Assembly (NCBI RefSeq): GCF_023169945.1
Contig: NZ_AP025591.1
Location: 1,262,501 to 1,326,500, forward strand
Source: Anaeromyxobacter oryzae
Lineage (GTDB): Bacteria; Myxococcota; Myxococcia; Myxococcales; Anaeromyxobacteraceae
Length of the DNA stretch: 64,000 nt
Direction: 5' to 3'
Below are positions 7,825 through 15,721 of this stretch, one piece after another. Position numbers and translations under genes: made by a program. How positions within the stretch are numbered: the first letter of the stretch is position 1; each line of letters opens with the position of its first letter. The notes beneath the pieces are model-generated. The model was not told the DNA's origin and did no database searches. It saw only the letters and a list, made by a program, of their open reading frames with translations.

Positions 7825-8894
7825 TCGGCCAGGAAGTCGGCGATCGTCCGGAAGCGCGGGAGGTACTTGCAGACGATCCGAGTGGTCGAGAGCAGCGGTA
7901 CCGCGAGGAACAGCCCGAGCGGTCCCCACAGCCAGAACCAGAACAGCGAGCCGAGGAAGACCGCGAGCGCGCTGAGCCGGAGCTGCTTCCCGAGGAAGAT
8001 CGGGTCGACGACGTTCCCCTGGATCGAGACCAGGGCGAGGTAGATGCCCCCGACGAGGAGCACGTCCCGCGGCCGACCGTACTGGAGCACCGCCATCGCG
8101 GTCGGCAGCACGAACCCGATCGCCGGCCCGACGTACGGCACGAAGTGGAGGAGCGCCGTGGTGATGCCCCAGATCGCGGCGTGCTCGAGCCCGTACAGCC
8201 CGTACACGATCCACATCACCACGCCGAGCACCGCGTTCAGCGCCACGCGGTTCAGCATGTACTGCTCCACGTCCCGGTGGAGCTCAGCGAGCGCGGCCCG
8301 CGCACGCGCGCGTCCGATCGGCGTCCTGCCGGCGTGGGAGAGGAACTTCTCGCGGTAGCGCGGCCCCTCCGCGAGGGAGAAGTACAGGACGAACACCGCG
8401 ACGGTCGCCTCCGCCGCGATCGCGAGCGCGCCCTGCGCCGTGCCGAGGAGGAGGGCCGTCCACGGCACGCCCTCCTGCACCTGCACCTTCCCCGGCTGCC
8501 GCGGGGCCTGCACGATCTGCTCTCCCTGCGCCTGGAGGTGGCCGAGGTGCCGGCGGATGCCCGTGGCGAGCGCGCGGAGGCGGCCCTCGTAGCCAGGCAG
8601 CTCGTCGACGAACGAGGAGATCCGGTCGTACAGCAGGATCCCGATCCCGACCACGACGGCGGTGGCGAGGAGCGTGCCGGCGATGGCCGCGACCGAGCGC
8701 GGCACCTTGCGCCGCTCGAGGAACGCGACGAGGGGGTGGACCGAGAGCGCGAGCACGACGCCGAGCACCGCGGGCACGAGCAGCTCGCGCGCGAGCCACA
8801 GGAAGGCGATCCCCGCGCCGATGGCGAGGAGCACGAGCGCCCGGCCCGGGCCGGGCCAGTCGCGCGCGGGCGCGGGCGCGTGCGGGAGGCGCAC
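7821..8894 (-). CDS. AI-2E family transporter (PerM/TqsA type permease)
   Basis: The 357-residue polytopic protein has about eight hydrophobic segments and family features: N-terminal helix pair, a polar loop near residues 95-150, and the conserved FVPYVGPAIGFVLPT and NVVDPIFLGKQLRLSAL segments. The family includes TqsA (AI-2 exporter) and Na+/H+ or Li+ antiporters, so the name does not prove a quorum-sensing role. Translation starts at GTG 8894, four bases after the stop of the CgeB-type glycosyltransferase, and ends overlapping the kinase start. Its place in the sugar operon suggests export or ion balance tied to envelope work, which is inference. Confidence 0.85.
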   Translation of the reverse strand: MRLPHAPAPARDWPGPGRALVLLAIGAGIAFLWLARELLVPAVLGVVLALSVHPLVAFLERRKVPRSVAAIAGTLLATAVVVGIGILLYDRISSFVDELPGYEGRLRALATGIRRHLGHLQAQGEQIVQAPRQPGKVQVQEGVPWTALLLGTAQGALAIAAEATVAVFVLYFSLAEGPRYREKFLSHAGRTPIGRARARAALAELHRDVEQYMLNRVALNAVLGVVMWIVYGLYGLEHAAIWGITTALLHFVPYVGPAIGFVLPTAMAVLQYGRPRDVLLVGGIYLALVSIQGNVVDPIFLGKQLRLSALAVFLGSLFWFWLWGPLGLFLAVPLLSTTRIVCKYLPRFRTIADFLAE

Positions 8895-8897
8895 GGG

Positions 8898-9992
8898 TCA
8901 CCCCCCCGCGCCGAGCGCGGCGGCGAGCGCGAGCAGCTCGTCGACGCGGTGACCGCAGGTGTGGCGCGCGCGGATCGTCTCGAGGCCGCTCGCCGCGAGC
9001 GCACGGCCGAGACCGGGCTCGGAGAGGATCGCGCGGAGGTGGCGCTGCATCTCCGCTCCGTCGCGCGCGACGAGGTAGTCCCGCCCCGGCCGGAACAGCC
9101 CCTCCACGTCGTCCCACGGCGCACACACGAGGGGGATCCCGCAGGCGAGCGCCTCGAACGGCCGGATCGTCGGGATCCCGGGGAGCGCCTCCGCGTACGG
9201 GCGCCGCGGTACGTGGACGGTGACCCTGTGCCGCGCGAGCACCTCCGGCGCGCGGTGGTTCGGGAGCCAACCCCGGTAGGCGACCCCGGCGGCGGCGAGC
9301 GCCCGCCGGGCGGACTCCGGGTAGCGGACGCCGTGAGCCGACGCGGAGAGGCCCAGCTCGCGCACCGGCTCGAGGAGGAACGCACGGAGCTCCGCGGTGC
9401 GCTCCTCGTCACCCCAGTTCCCGACGAACACGAGGTCGCCCTCCTTCTCCGCGGGGAGCGGCCGGAAGCGGCGGACGTCCGCCGCCTCGTGCCAGACGAA
9501 CGCGCGCGGCCCCCAGCCGCGGGCGCGGTACAGCTCCGCGAGCACCTTCCCGAACGCGAGGACCCCGTCGTAGCGGGACAGATCGTAGCGCGCCATCTCC
9601 TCCGGCCGCGTGACCGCGCGGTGGTGCGTGTCGTGGAAGAGGAGGCGCAGCGCCGGCCGGTGCGCGCGCTCCGCCCCGAGGCGCGCGACGAGCCCGGGAT
9701 CGCTCCACTCGTGCACGAGGGCGAGATCCACGCCGTCGAGCGCCTCGCCGAGATCCAGCGTCGCGAGGTCGTAGGCGCGGACCGGGATCTCCGGGTAGGC
9801 CTCGCGCCACGCGTCGAGCGCCGCCGGACCGTGATCGCGCGCGAGGTTCTCGGCGCTCCAGCCGTCGAGGGGCTCGAGGACCGTGACGGAGTGGCCGCGG
9901 TGGACGAGCTCGGAGGCGACGCCGCGGAGGAAGTGCGCGTTGCCGTGGTTCCAGTCGGAGCGGAGGGAGTGGACGAAGAGGGCGACGTTCAT
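8898..9992 (-). CDS. CgeB-family glycosyltransferase (first of three paralogues)
   Basis: The 364-residue protein has two Rossmann-like halves without a signal peptide. The N-terminal half starts MNVALFVHSLRSDWNHGNAH; the C-terminal half carries VFVGNWGDEERT, PFEALACGIPLVCAPWDDVE and FRPGRDYLVARDGAEM, the nucleotide-sugar binding signature of CgeB/GT4-like enzymes. CgeB in Bacillus acts in spore-crust glycosylation. ATG 9992 overlaps the stop of the preceding glycosyltransferase by ATGA. Two relatives lie at 15.7-18.0 kb on the other strand. Donor and acceptor are unknown. Confidence 0.8.
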   Translation of the reverse strand: MNVALFVHSLRSDWNHGNAHFLRGVASELVHRGHSVTVLEPLDGWSAENLARDHGPAALDAWREAYPEIPVRAYDLATLDLGEALDGVDLALVHEWSDPGLVARLGAERAHRPALRLLFHDTHHRAVTRPEEMARYDLSRYDGVLAFGKVLAELYRARGWGPRAFVWHEAADVRRFRPLPAEKEGDLVFVGNWGDEERTAELRAFLLEPVRELGLSASAHGVRYPESARRALAAAGVAYRGWLPNHRAPEVLARHRVTVHVPRRPYAEALPGIPTIRPFEALACGIPLVCAPWDDVEGLFRPGRDYLVARDGAEMQRHLRAILSEPGLGRALAASGLETIRARHTCGHRVDELLALAAALGAGG

Positions 9993-11323
9993 GGGGGGGC
10001 GGACGCTCCGGCGCGGTGCGCGAGCAGGTGACGGTAGAGGGCGAGCGTCCCGTCCGCGAGCCGGTCCGGCCCGAAGGCGAGGGCGCGCGTGCGCGCCGCG
10101 CCGGCGTACGCCGCGCGACGTCCGTCGTCCTCGGCGAGCGTCCGGAGCGCACGGGCGAGCGCGGCGCGGTCGCCCGGCGGGACGAACACGGCCGCGTCGT
10201 CCCAGGTCTCCCGCAGGCTCGGAAGGTCCGCGAGGACGAGAGCGCACCCGGCGAGCGCGGCCTCGAGGACGGCGAGCCCGAAGGGCTCGTAGCGCGCCGG
10301 GTGCGCGAAGATCGAGGCGCGCGCCAGCCAGCCGGCGAGGTCCGCCTCGGACAGGCGGCCGAGGAGCGTGGCGTACGATCTCGCTCCCCTCGCCCGTGCC
10401 TGCTCTCCCCCGCGCGCTTCCTGCGCGGGGGAGAGGGCCGGGGTGAGGGCCACGATCTCGCTTCCTTCGTTCGTACTCCCTCTCCCCCGCGCGTACGAAC
10501 TCGCTTCCTTTGTCAGTACTCCCTCTCCCCCGCGCGCTTCCTGCGCGGGGGAGAGGGCCGGGGTGAGGGGGCGCGACCGCATCGCGACCGCCGCGTCCTC
10601 GCCGCCACGTCCCTCCCTCGGCGACGGGGGCGTCTCGCCGCCATCGACCCGCTCCGCCCCCGCGATGTACACCGCCCACGGCAGCTGCGGCGCCACCGCG
10701 ACGAGCGCCGCCGCGTCCTTCGCCTCGTCCCACAGGCGCCCCGCGCCGAGGACGATCGGCTCCTTGCGCCCCGGCTGGAACCGCGCGGGGTCGCGGCCGT
10801 TCGGCACCACGAACGGCGCCGGGATCGGACCGTGGTGCCGGACCAGCGCGTCGGCCATCGCGCGGCTCGGCGCCGCGACCGCGCCGGCGCCCCGGAGCCC
10901 CGCGCGGACGGCCCGCCGGTACCGGTCCCACCCGGCCGGCGCCGGCGTCCCCTTCACCGCCTCGAACCACGAGAGCACGCAGGAGTGGCCCACCACGAGC
11001 TTCGGCGCCCGGAACGGGAGCGCGCCGTGCGCGAACGCGTTCAGGTGGACGACGTCGGGCCGCTCGCGGCGCTCCAGCTCGAGCAGCCACGCGCCGGCGC
11101 GCGCCACGTCGTCCCATGGTTCCGGCATCCACTCGAGGCGGAAGGCTCCCTCGGCGAGGACCACGCCCGGGATGGCGGAGACCGCCGCGCGCTGGTCGGG
11201 CCGGAGGCGCGCGCCCTCCGTCGCGAGGACGATCCGGACGCCGCGCGCCGCGAGCGCGCGCGCCAGCTCGACGGCGTAGGTGAACACGCCGCCCACCGCG
11301 TCGGAGTGGAGGAGGACCTTCAT
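9989..11323 (-). CDS. Group-1 (GT4-like) glycosyltransferase with in-frame repeat insertion
   Basis: The 444-residue protein is a GT-B glycosyltransferase. The N-terminal domain (1-185) begins MKVLLHSDAVGGVFTYAVEL and ends at VVPNGRD; the C-terminal domain has GAGRLWDEAKD and the catalytic/nucleotide motif ARYEPFGLAVLEAALAGCAL. Between AGAER (about 225) and LLGRLSEADLA (about 319) lie roughly 90 low-complexity residues containing LTPALSPAQEARGGE twice, which is the translation of a genomic repeat. Relatives usually have a loop of about 20-25 residues here, so the protein is about 70 residues longer than expected. The insertion keeps the frame and lies in a surface loop, so the enzyme may still fold. 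It starts four bases after the Gfo/Idh stop. Confidence 0.8.
   Translation of the reverse strand: MKVLLHSDAVGGVFTYAVELARALAARGVRIVLATEGARLRPDQRAAVSAIPGVVLAEGAFRLEWMPEPWDDVARAGAWLLELERRERPDVVHLNAFAHGALPFRAPKLVVGHSCVLSWFEAVKGTPAPAGWDRYRRAVRAGLRGAGAVAAPSRAMADALVRHHGPIPAPFVVPNGRDPARFQPGRKEPIVLGAGRLWDEAKDAAALVAVAPQLPWAVYIAGAERVDGGETPPSPREGRGGEDAAVAMRSRPLTPALSPAQEARGGEGVLTKEASSYARGRGSTNEGSEIVALTPALSPAQEARGGEQARARGARSYATLLGRLSEADLAGWLARASIFAHPARYEPFGLAVLEAALAGCALVLADLPSLRETWDDAAVFVPPGDRAALARALRTLAEDDGRRAAYAGAARTRALAFGPDRLADGTLALYRHLLAHRAGASAPP
10403..10449. repeat. REP-like repeat copy A, inside a glycosyltransferase gene
   Basis: These 47 bases are repeated perfectly at 10523-10569. The unit is itself an imperfect palindrome: CTCTCCCCCGCG and CGCGGGGGAGAG flank a short centre, followed by GGCCGGGGTGAGGG. 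It is read in frame as LTPALSPAQEARGGE on the minus strand. Confidence 0.8.
10458..10536. repeat. Inner tandem pair within the repeat insertion
   Basis: About 36 bases beginning TCGCTTCCTT and ending CTCTCCCCCGCGCG occur at 10458-10493 and, with a few changes, at 10501-10536, offset by 43 bases. They link repeat copies A and B, so the insertion looks like a composite of several rounds of duplication. Confidence 0.6.
10523..10569. repeat. REP-like repeat copy B, inside a glycosyltransferase gene
   Basis: Exact 47-base copy of 10403-10449, offset by 120 bases (a multiple of three, so both copies are read in the same frame). A related core in opposite orientation lies in the spacer at 5464-5484. 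Confidence 0.8.
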
Positions 11324-11327
11324 GCGC

Positions 11328-12341
11328 TCACGCGTCGTAGATCCGGTCGAGCGTGGCCTGGACCTCCAGGATCGACTCGACGGCAGGGTCGTAGCGGGCG
11401 CCGCGCGCGAGCGCCTGGGCCCACGCGACGGCCGCCCGGCCGCCCCACGCGTCCGGCGGCCCGGCGAGGACCTCGCGGCTCGTGCCGTGGAAGCGCTCCA
11501 CGAGGAAGTCGTAGAACGAGCCCGACACGTTCCTGAGGGCGGCGCCGCCCTGCGTCCCGTAGAAGGCCGCCTCCATGAGGCAGTCCTGGCCGGCGGCGAG
11601 GCGCCACGAGCACGCGAGCTGGACCGCCGTGCCGCCGCGGAGCTCGAGCTGCGCCGCCGCCCAGTCCTCCACCTTGCCATCCGCACGGCCTCGGAGCCGG
11701 TCTCCGCCGGCGCGGAGGGTCGCGGCGATCTCGTCCACCTCGGGGAACCCGAGCACCCAGAGCGCGAGATCGACGAGGTGGATCCCCAGGTCGACGAGGC
11801 ACCCGCCGCCCGAGAGCCGGGCGTCGTAGAACCACGGCTTGTCGGGCCCATACGCGTTGTGGAAGACGAGGCTCGCCGCGTACACGCGGCCGAGCGCGCC
11901 GCCCAGGACGAGCTCGCGGACCCGGTCCATCCCCGCGACGTGGCGGTACGAGAGGTCGACGCCGAGGAGCCGGTCGGCGGCGCGGGCCGCCTCGACCACG
12001 CGGCGGGCCTCCGCGGCGGAGCGCCCGAGCGGCTTCTGGCAGAACACGGCCACGCCACGCTCGAGCGCCTTCGCCGCCTGATCGGCGTGGAGCGCCGACG
12101 GCGTCGCGACGACCACGCCGTCGAGGTCGAGCTCGAGCAGCGCGTCGAGCGAGGACACCACCCGGCACCCGTCCACCGCGTCCGCGGCGGCGGCCGCCGC
12201 CGGACCCGCGGCGTCGGCGACGGCGGCCGCGTCCGCGACGCCGCTCTCCAGGATCGCCCGCATCCGGTGGCGCCCGATCCAGCCGACGCCGAGGAACCCG
12301 AGGCGCGGGCGGCGCGGGGCTTGCGAGGGGACCGCGATCAT
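11328..12341 (-). CDS. Gfo/Idh/MocA-family sugar oxidoreductase
   Basis: The 337-residue protein has an N-terminal NAD(P)-binding Rossmann domain (LGFLGVGWIGRHRM, then VVVATPSALHAD) and a C-terminal alpha/beta domain with the active-site strand GCLVDLGIHLVDLAL. The usual EKP motif near residue 100 is CQKPLGRS, keeping the catalytic Lys. Family members oxidise or reduce nucleotide-bound sugars and cyclitols. ATG 12341 overlaps the stop of the zinc-type dehydrogenase gene by ATGA. In many polysaccharide loci these two enzymes are fused into one bi-domain oxidoreductase; here they are separate but coupled. The substrate is not known. Confidence 0.85.
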   Translation of the reverse strand: MIAVPSQAPRRPRLGFLGVGWIGRHRMRAILESGVADAAAVADAAGPAAAAAADAVDGCRVVSSLDALLELDLDGVVVATPSALHADQAAKALERGVAVFCQKPLGRSAAEARRVVEAARAADRLLGVDLSYRHVAGMDRVRELVLGGALGRVYAASLVFHNAYGPDKPWFYDARLSGGGCLVDLGIHLVDLALWVLGFPEVDEIAATLRAGGDRLRGRADGKVEDWAAAQLELRGGTAVQLACSWRLAAGQDCLMEAAFYGTQGGAALRNVSGSFYDFLVERFHGTSREVLAGPPDAWGGRAAVAWAQALARGARYDPAVESILEVQATLDRIYDA

Positions 12342-13306
12342 GTCGTCAAGACCGCCTTGAGGAAGCCCTCCGGCCGCTCCTCCATCGCCTGGAACGCGGC
12401 GCCGACGCCAACGAGCGGGAAGGCGGTGTAGAGCGGCTCCGGATCGAGCCGCCCCTCCGCCACCGCGCCTGCGGCCGCGAGGATCCCCTCCCGCTGCACG
12501 CGGGGATCGCGCTCGTGGGCGTTCACGACGTCGATCCCGCGCCAGTTCCACAGCCACATGTTCACCGTCCGCGGACCGTCCTGGTGGTAACCCGCGACGA
12601 CGAGCCGCCCGCCCTCCCGGACGAGCTCCGACGACAGATCGAGCGACGCCTGGTTCCCGACCGCCTCGACGACCACGTCGAAGAGCCGCCCGCCGGCGAG
12701 CGCCGTCGCGCGCGCGACGTCCGCACCGCGATCGGCGCCGGTCGCGAGCGTCTCGGCGGCCCCGTACCGCCGCGCGAGGGCGAGCGCGGTCTCCCGGCGC
12801 GAGAGCGCCACGACCCGCGCGCCGGAGAGGACGGCGAGCCGGAGCGCCACGAGCCCGATGAAGCCCGCCCCGACCAGCGCGACCTGGTCGCCGGCGCGGA
12901 TCCCGCTCCGCCGGAAGACGTTGGCGCCGCAGCCGAGCGCCTCGGCCGGGAAGGGGCCGCGGATCGCGTCGGGCACGCGGACGACGCGGCCCACCGGCGC
13001 GACGTCGTACTCGGCGAAAGCGGCGCCGGAGAGCAGGGCGACGCGGTCGCCCGGGGCGAGGCCGGAGACGTCCTGCCCGACCGCCGCGACGCGCCCCCAA
13101 CCCTCGTGCCCGGGAGCGCCCGGCGGGAACGGGTACCGGAACCACTCGCGCCCCTGCCACGGCACCAGGCTCGACCCGCACACGCCGCAGCCCTCGAGGC
13201 GCACGAGCACCTCGCCCGGGCCCGGCGCCGGCCGGTCGACCTCGACGATCTCGAACCGCCGCGGTCCGGCGAGGACCGCGGCGCGCATGCGGGCCGCCCC
13301 TGGCAT
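12338..13306 (-). CDS. Zinc-type alcohol dehydrogenase (MDR family), likely on sugars
   Basis: The 322-residue protein is a medium-chain dehydrogenase with catalytic-zinc ligands in EGCGVCGSS and PGHEGWG, and the cofactor loop VALVGAGFIGLVALRLA. The structural-zinc lobe with its four clustered cysteines is missing, which explains the slightly short length. The C-terminal part has NMWLWNWRGIDVVNAHERD, seen in dehydrogenases of sugar loci. ATG 13306 directly follows the TAG of the upstream epimerase; Met7 is an alternative start. It is translationally linked on both sides, so it works in the same pathway as the epimerases and Gfo/Idh enzyme. Confidence 0.8.
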   Translation of the reverse strand: MPGAARMRAAVLAGPRRFEIVEVDRPAPGPGEVLVRLEGCGVCGSSLVPWQGREWFRYPFPPGAPGHEGWGRVAAVGQDVSGLAPGDRVALLSGAAFAEYDVAPVGRVVRVPDAIRGPFPAEALGCGANVFRRSGIRAGDQVALVGAGFIGLVALRLAVLSGARVVALSRRETALALARRYGAAETLATGADRGADVARATALAGGRLFDVVVEAVGNQASLDLSSELVREGGRLVVAGYHQDGPRTVNMWLWNWRGIDVVNAHERDPRVQREGILAAAGAVAEGRLDPEPLYTAFPLVGVGAAFQAMEERPEGFLKAVLTT

Positions 13307-14368
13307 CTAGGTCGCCGCCTCCTGCTGCACCGGCAAAGTCCGGCCGGGCCGGGCGGCGTCCCGGAGCCAGGCGTGGAGGCGGGCGACGCCCTCGCGCACG
13401 CCCGTCCGCGGAGACCAGCCCGAGACGGCCGCGAGGGCGGACGGATCCGACACGTACCAGCGCTGGTCCGCGAGCCGCCACTCCTCGAAGCGCACCGCCG
13501 GCCGCGCGCCCTCGAGCTCGGCGATCAGGTCGAGCAGCTCGAGGAGGCTCACGGTGTTGTCCGCGCCGCCGCCCACGTTGAACGCGCGGCCGGCGACCTC
13601 GCGCGGCCGCTCGCGCGCCGCGAGGAACCCGTCTAGGAGATCCTCGACGAAGAGGACGTCGCGGACCTGCTTCCCGTCGCCGTAGAGCGTGATGGGCCGC
13701 CCCTGCATGGCCTGGATGAGGAAGTGCGCCACCCACCCCTGATCCTCGGTCCCGAACTGGCGCGGGCCGTAGATGCAGCTCATCCGGAACACGGTGGCCG
13801 GCACGCCGTAGGTGCGGGCCCAGTCGAGAACGTACTGCTCGGCCGCGCCCTTCGAGCACCCGTACGGTGAGTGAAAGGCGAGCGCGCGTTCCTCGGAGAT
13901 GCCGCGGCGCAGCCCCGGATCGACCGGAACGTACCGCGTGCCGACGTCCGCGAGCGAGACGTCGTCGAGGGCCCCGTAGACCTTGTTCGTGGACGTGAAG
14001 AGGACGAAGGGCGGCGGGTCCTCGCGCCGCACCGCCTCGAGGACGTTGAGCGTGCCTCGGGCGTTCACCTCGAAGTCGTGGATCGGGTCGACGAGCGACG
14101 TGGTCACCGCCACCTGCGCCGCGAGGTGGAAGACCGCGGAGGCGCCCCTCACCGCGCGCGCGACCGCGACGGGATCGCGGACGTCGGCGAGGATCGTCTC
14201 GAGCCGATCGCCGTGGGCGCCCTGGAGCCAGTCGAGGTTCCGCTCGACGCCGGGCCGGGCGAGGCTGTCGAGGACGCGGACGCGCGTCCCGCTGGACAGG
14301 AGGCGGTGGGAGAGGTTCGCGCCGATGAAGCCGGCGCCGCCCACCACGAGGACGCGCTCGCCGCTCAC
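13307..14368 (-). CDS. NAD-dependent sugar epimerase/dehydratase (CDP-paratose 2-epimerase-like)
   Basis: The 353-residue extended SDR has GGAGFIGANL (residues 9-18), the Ser/Thr region FTSTNKVYG, catalytic Y-x3-K in PYGCSKGAAEQY, and nucleotide-sugar binding segments CIYGPRQFGTEDQG and ITLYGDGKQVRDVLFVEDL. FTSTNKVYG followed by this CIYG block is typical of the tyvelose/CDP-paratose 2-epimerase branch. Start is GTG 14368, overlapping the previous stop as GTGA. Both the exact nucleotide (CDP, dTDP or UDP) and reaction remain open. Confidence 0.8.
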   Translation of the reverse strand: MSGERVLVVGGAGFIGANLSHRLLSSGTRVRVLDSLARPGVERNLDWLQGAHGDRLETILADVRDPVAVARAVRGASAVFHLAAQVAVTTSLVDPIHDFEVNARGTLNVLEAVRREDPPPFVLFTSTNKVYGALDDVSLADVGTRYVPVDPGLRRGISEERALAFHSPYGCSKGAAEQYVLDWARTYGVPATVFRMSCIYGPRQFGTEDQGWVAHFLIQAMQGRPITLYGDGKQVRDVLFVEDLLDGFLAARERPREVAGRAFNVGGGADNTVSLLELLDLIAELEGARPAVRFEEWRLADQRWYVSDPSALAAVSGWSPRTGVREGVARLHAWLRDAARPGRTLPVQQEAAT

Positions 14369-15483
14369 AGCGAGAGCCCCCGCGACGTGAGCTCGGCGCT
14401 CGCCTCGCCGACGTGGTCATGCGCGATCTGCCCCTCGAGCCAGCCCGCCAGCTCCTCGAGGCCCTCGTCGAACGCCACCCTCGGTGCGTAGCCGAGGAGG
14501 CGCCGCGCCTTCGCGATGTCCGCGAAGCAGTGCCGGATGTCGCCGACGCGGTACTTCTGCGTCACCTCCGGGCGCACGTCCTCCCGGCCGATCGCCTCGC
14601 CGAGCCGCTCGGCCACCTCCAGCACGGTGAAGCTCCGGCCGCTCCCGACGTTGAAGACCTGCCCCGCGGCCGCGGGCACCGTGAGCGCGAGGCGGCAGGC
14701 CTCCGCCACGTCCTGGACCGCGACGAAGTCGCGCCGCTGCAGCCCGTCCTCGTTCACGAGCGGAGGCCGCCCGTTGAGGTAACGGGACGCGAAGATGGCG
14801 AGCACGCCGGTGTACGGGTTCGAGAGCGCCTGGCGCGTGCCGTAGACGTTGAAGAAGCGCAGCGCGACCGTGGAAATGCCGTACGCCTCGCCGACGAGCA
14901 GGCACATCCGCTCCTGGTCGAACTTCGAGAGCGCGTAGATCGACGCGAGCGCCGGCGCCTTGGACTCCGGCGTCGGCACCGGCTCGAGCGGATCGCCGGC
15001 CTCGCCGAGCGGCTCCCATCGCCGCCCGAGGAGCTGCGCGCGCGTCCGCTCCGCGGAGACCAGCCGCCCGCGGCGATCCCGGTAGAGCCCCTCGCCGTAG
15101 AGGCTCATCGAGGAGGCGACCACGAGCCGCTCCACCGGCCGCTCGATGAGCGCCTGGAGGAGGACCGCCGTGCCGAGGTCGTTCACGCCGACGTAGCGAT
15201 CGACCTCGTACATGCTCTGGCCGACGCCGACCGCGGCGGCGAGGTGCACCACCGCGTCCACCCCGCGGAGCGCCCGCCGCACGGCCTCCGGGTCGCGCAC
15301 GTCGGCGACCACGAGCTCGACCTGGCGATCGAGGTAGGCCGGTCGGCCTGCGTCCGGGCCGTGCACCTGCGGTGACAGGTTGTCGAGGGCTCGCACCGCG
15401 TGCCCGCAGGCGAGCAGGTGGTCCGCGAGGTGCGAGCCGATGAACCCCGCCCCCCCCGTGATGAGGATCCGCCGTCCGTTCAT
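14365..15483 (-). CDS. NAD-dependent sugar epimerase (dTDP-L-rhamnose 4-epimerase-like)
   Basis: The 372-residue extended SDR starts MNGRRILITGGAGFIGSHLA. It has the Ser region VASSMSLYGEG, catalytic Y-x3-K in YALSKFDQE, and RFFNVYGTRQALSNPYTGV followed by GLQRRDFVAVQDVAEA, a combination seen in dTDP-L-rhamnose 4-epimerase and related enzymes. It is the first gene of the eight-gene minus-strand operon. ATG 15483 has only a weak ribosome binding site. A sigma-54-like promoter lies 87-102 bases upstream. Together with the second epimerase it suggests an unusual deoxysugar or uronic-acid-derived sugar, which is inference. Confidence 0.8.
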   Translation of the reverse strand: MNGRRILITGGAGFIGSHLADHLLACGHAVRALDNLSPQVHGPDAGRPAYLDRQVELVVADVRDPEAVRRALRGVDAVVHLAAAVGVGQSMYEVDRYVGVNDLGTAVLLQALIERPVERLVVASSMSLYGEGLYRDRRGRLVSAERTRAQLLGRRWEPLGEAGDPLEPVPTPESKAPALASIYALSKFDQERMCLLVGEAYGISTVALRFFNVYGTRQALSNPYTGVLAIFASRYLNGRPPLVNEDGLQRRDFVAVQDVAEACRLALTVPAAAGQVFNVGSGRSFTVLEVAERLGEAIGREDVRPEVTQKYRVGDIRHCFADIAKARRLLGYAPRVAFDEGLEELAGWLEGQIAHDHVGEASAELTSRGLSL

Positions 15484-15569
15484 GGGTAGTCCCGGGGCGC
15501 GAGCCCGCCCAGTTCTCCCGGCGTGAAGGGCGCCCCTCCTCGGGAAACGTGGGATCACGTCCGCGGCCA

Positions 15570-15585
15570 GGCAACGTCCGGGCCA
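15570..15585 (-). promoter_or_regulatory. Sigma-54-type promoter for the eight-gene sugar operon
   Basis: On the minus strand TGGCCCGGACGTTGCC fits TGGCACG-N4-TTGCW at 10 of 12 defined positions with exact GG-N10-GC spacing. The predicted transcription start is near 15559, giving a leader of about 75 bases. A direct repeat CCACTCCCGG (15583-15592 and 15603-15612, 20 bases apart) overlaps and flanks it on the upstream side and could bind a regulator. Confidence 0.55.
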
Positions 15586-15721
15586 CTCCCGGAGCCCGGG
15601 ATCCACTCCCGGTCCACGGACTCCGCAGGCGGCGTGACCTCACCGCGTGCAGGCCTCCTGCGGGTCGAAAAGCGAGGGCATACATTTTCGCGCGGACCCG
15701 GCAGGGAGCCACGCACCTCCG

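Noticed and set aside
7821..8894. Reading the AI-2E-type permease as proof of AI-2 quorum sensing
   Set aside because: The family also contains ion antiporters, and no luxS or AI-2 receptor gene is in the window.
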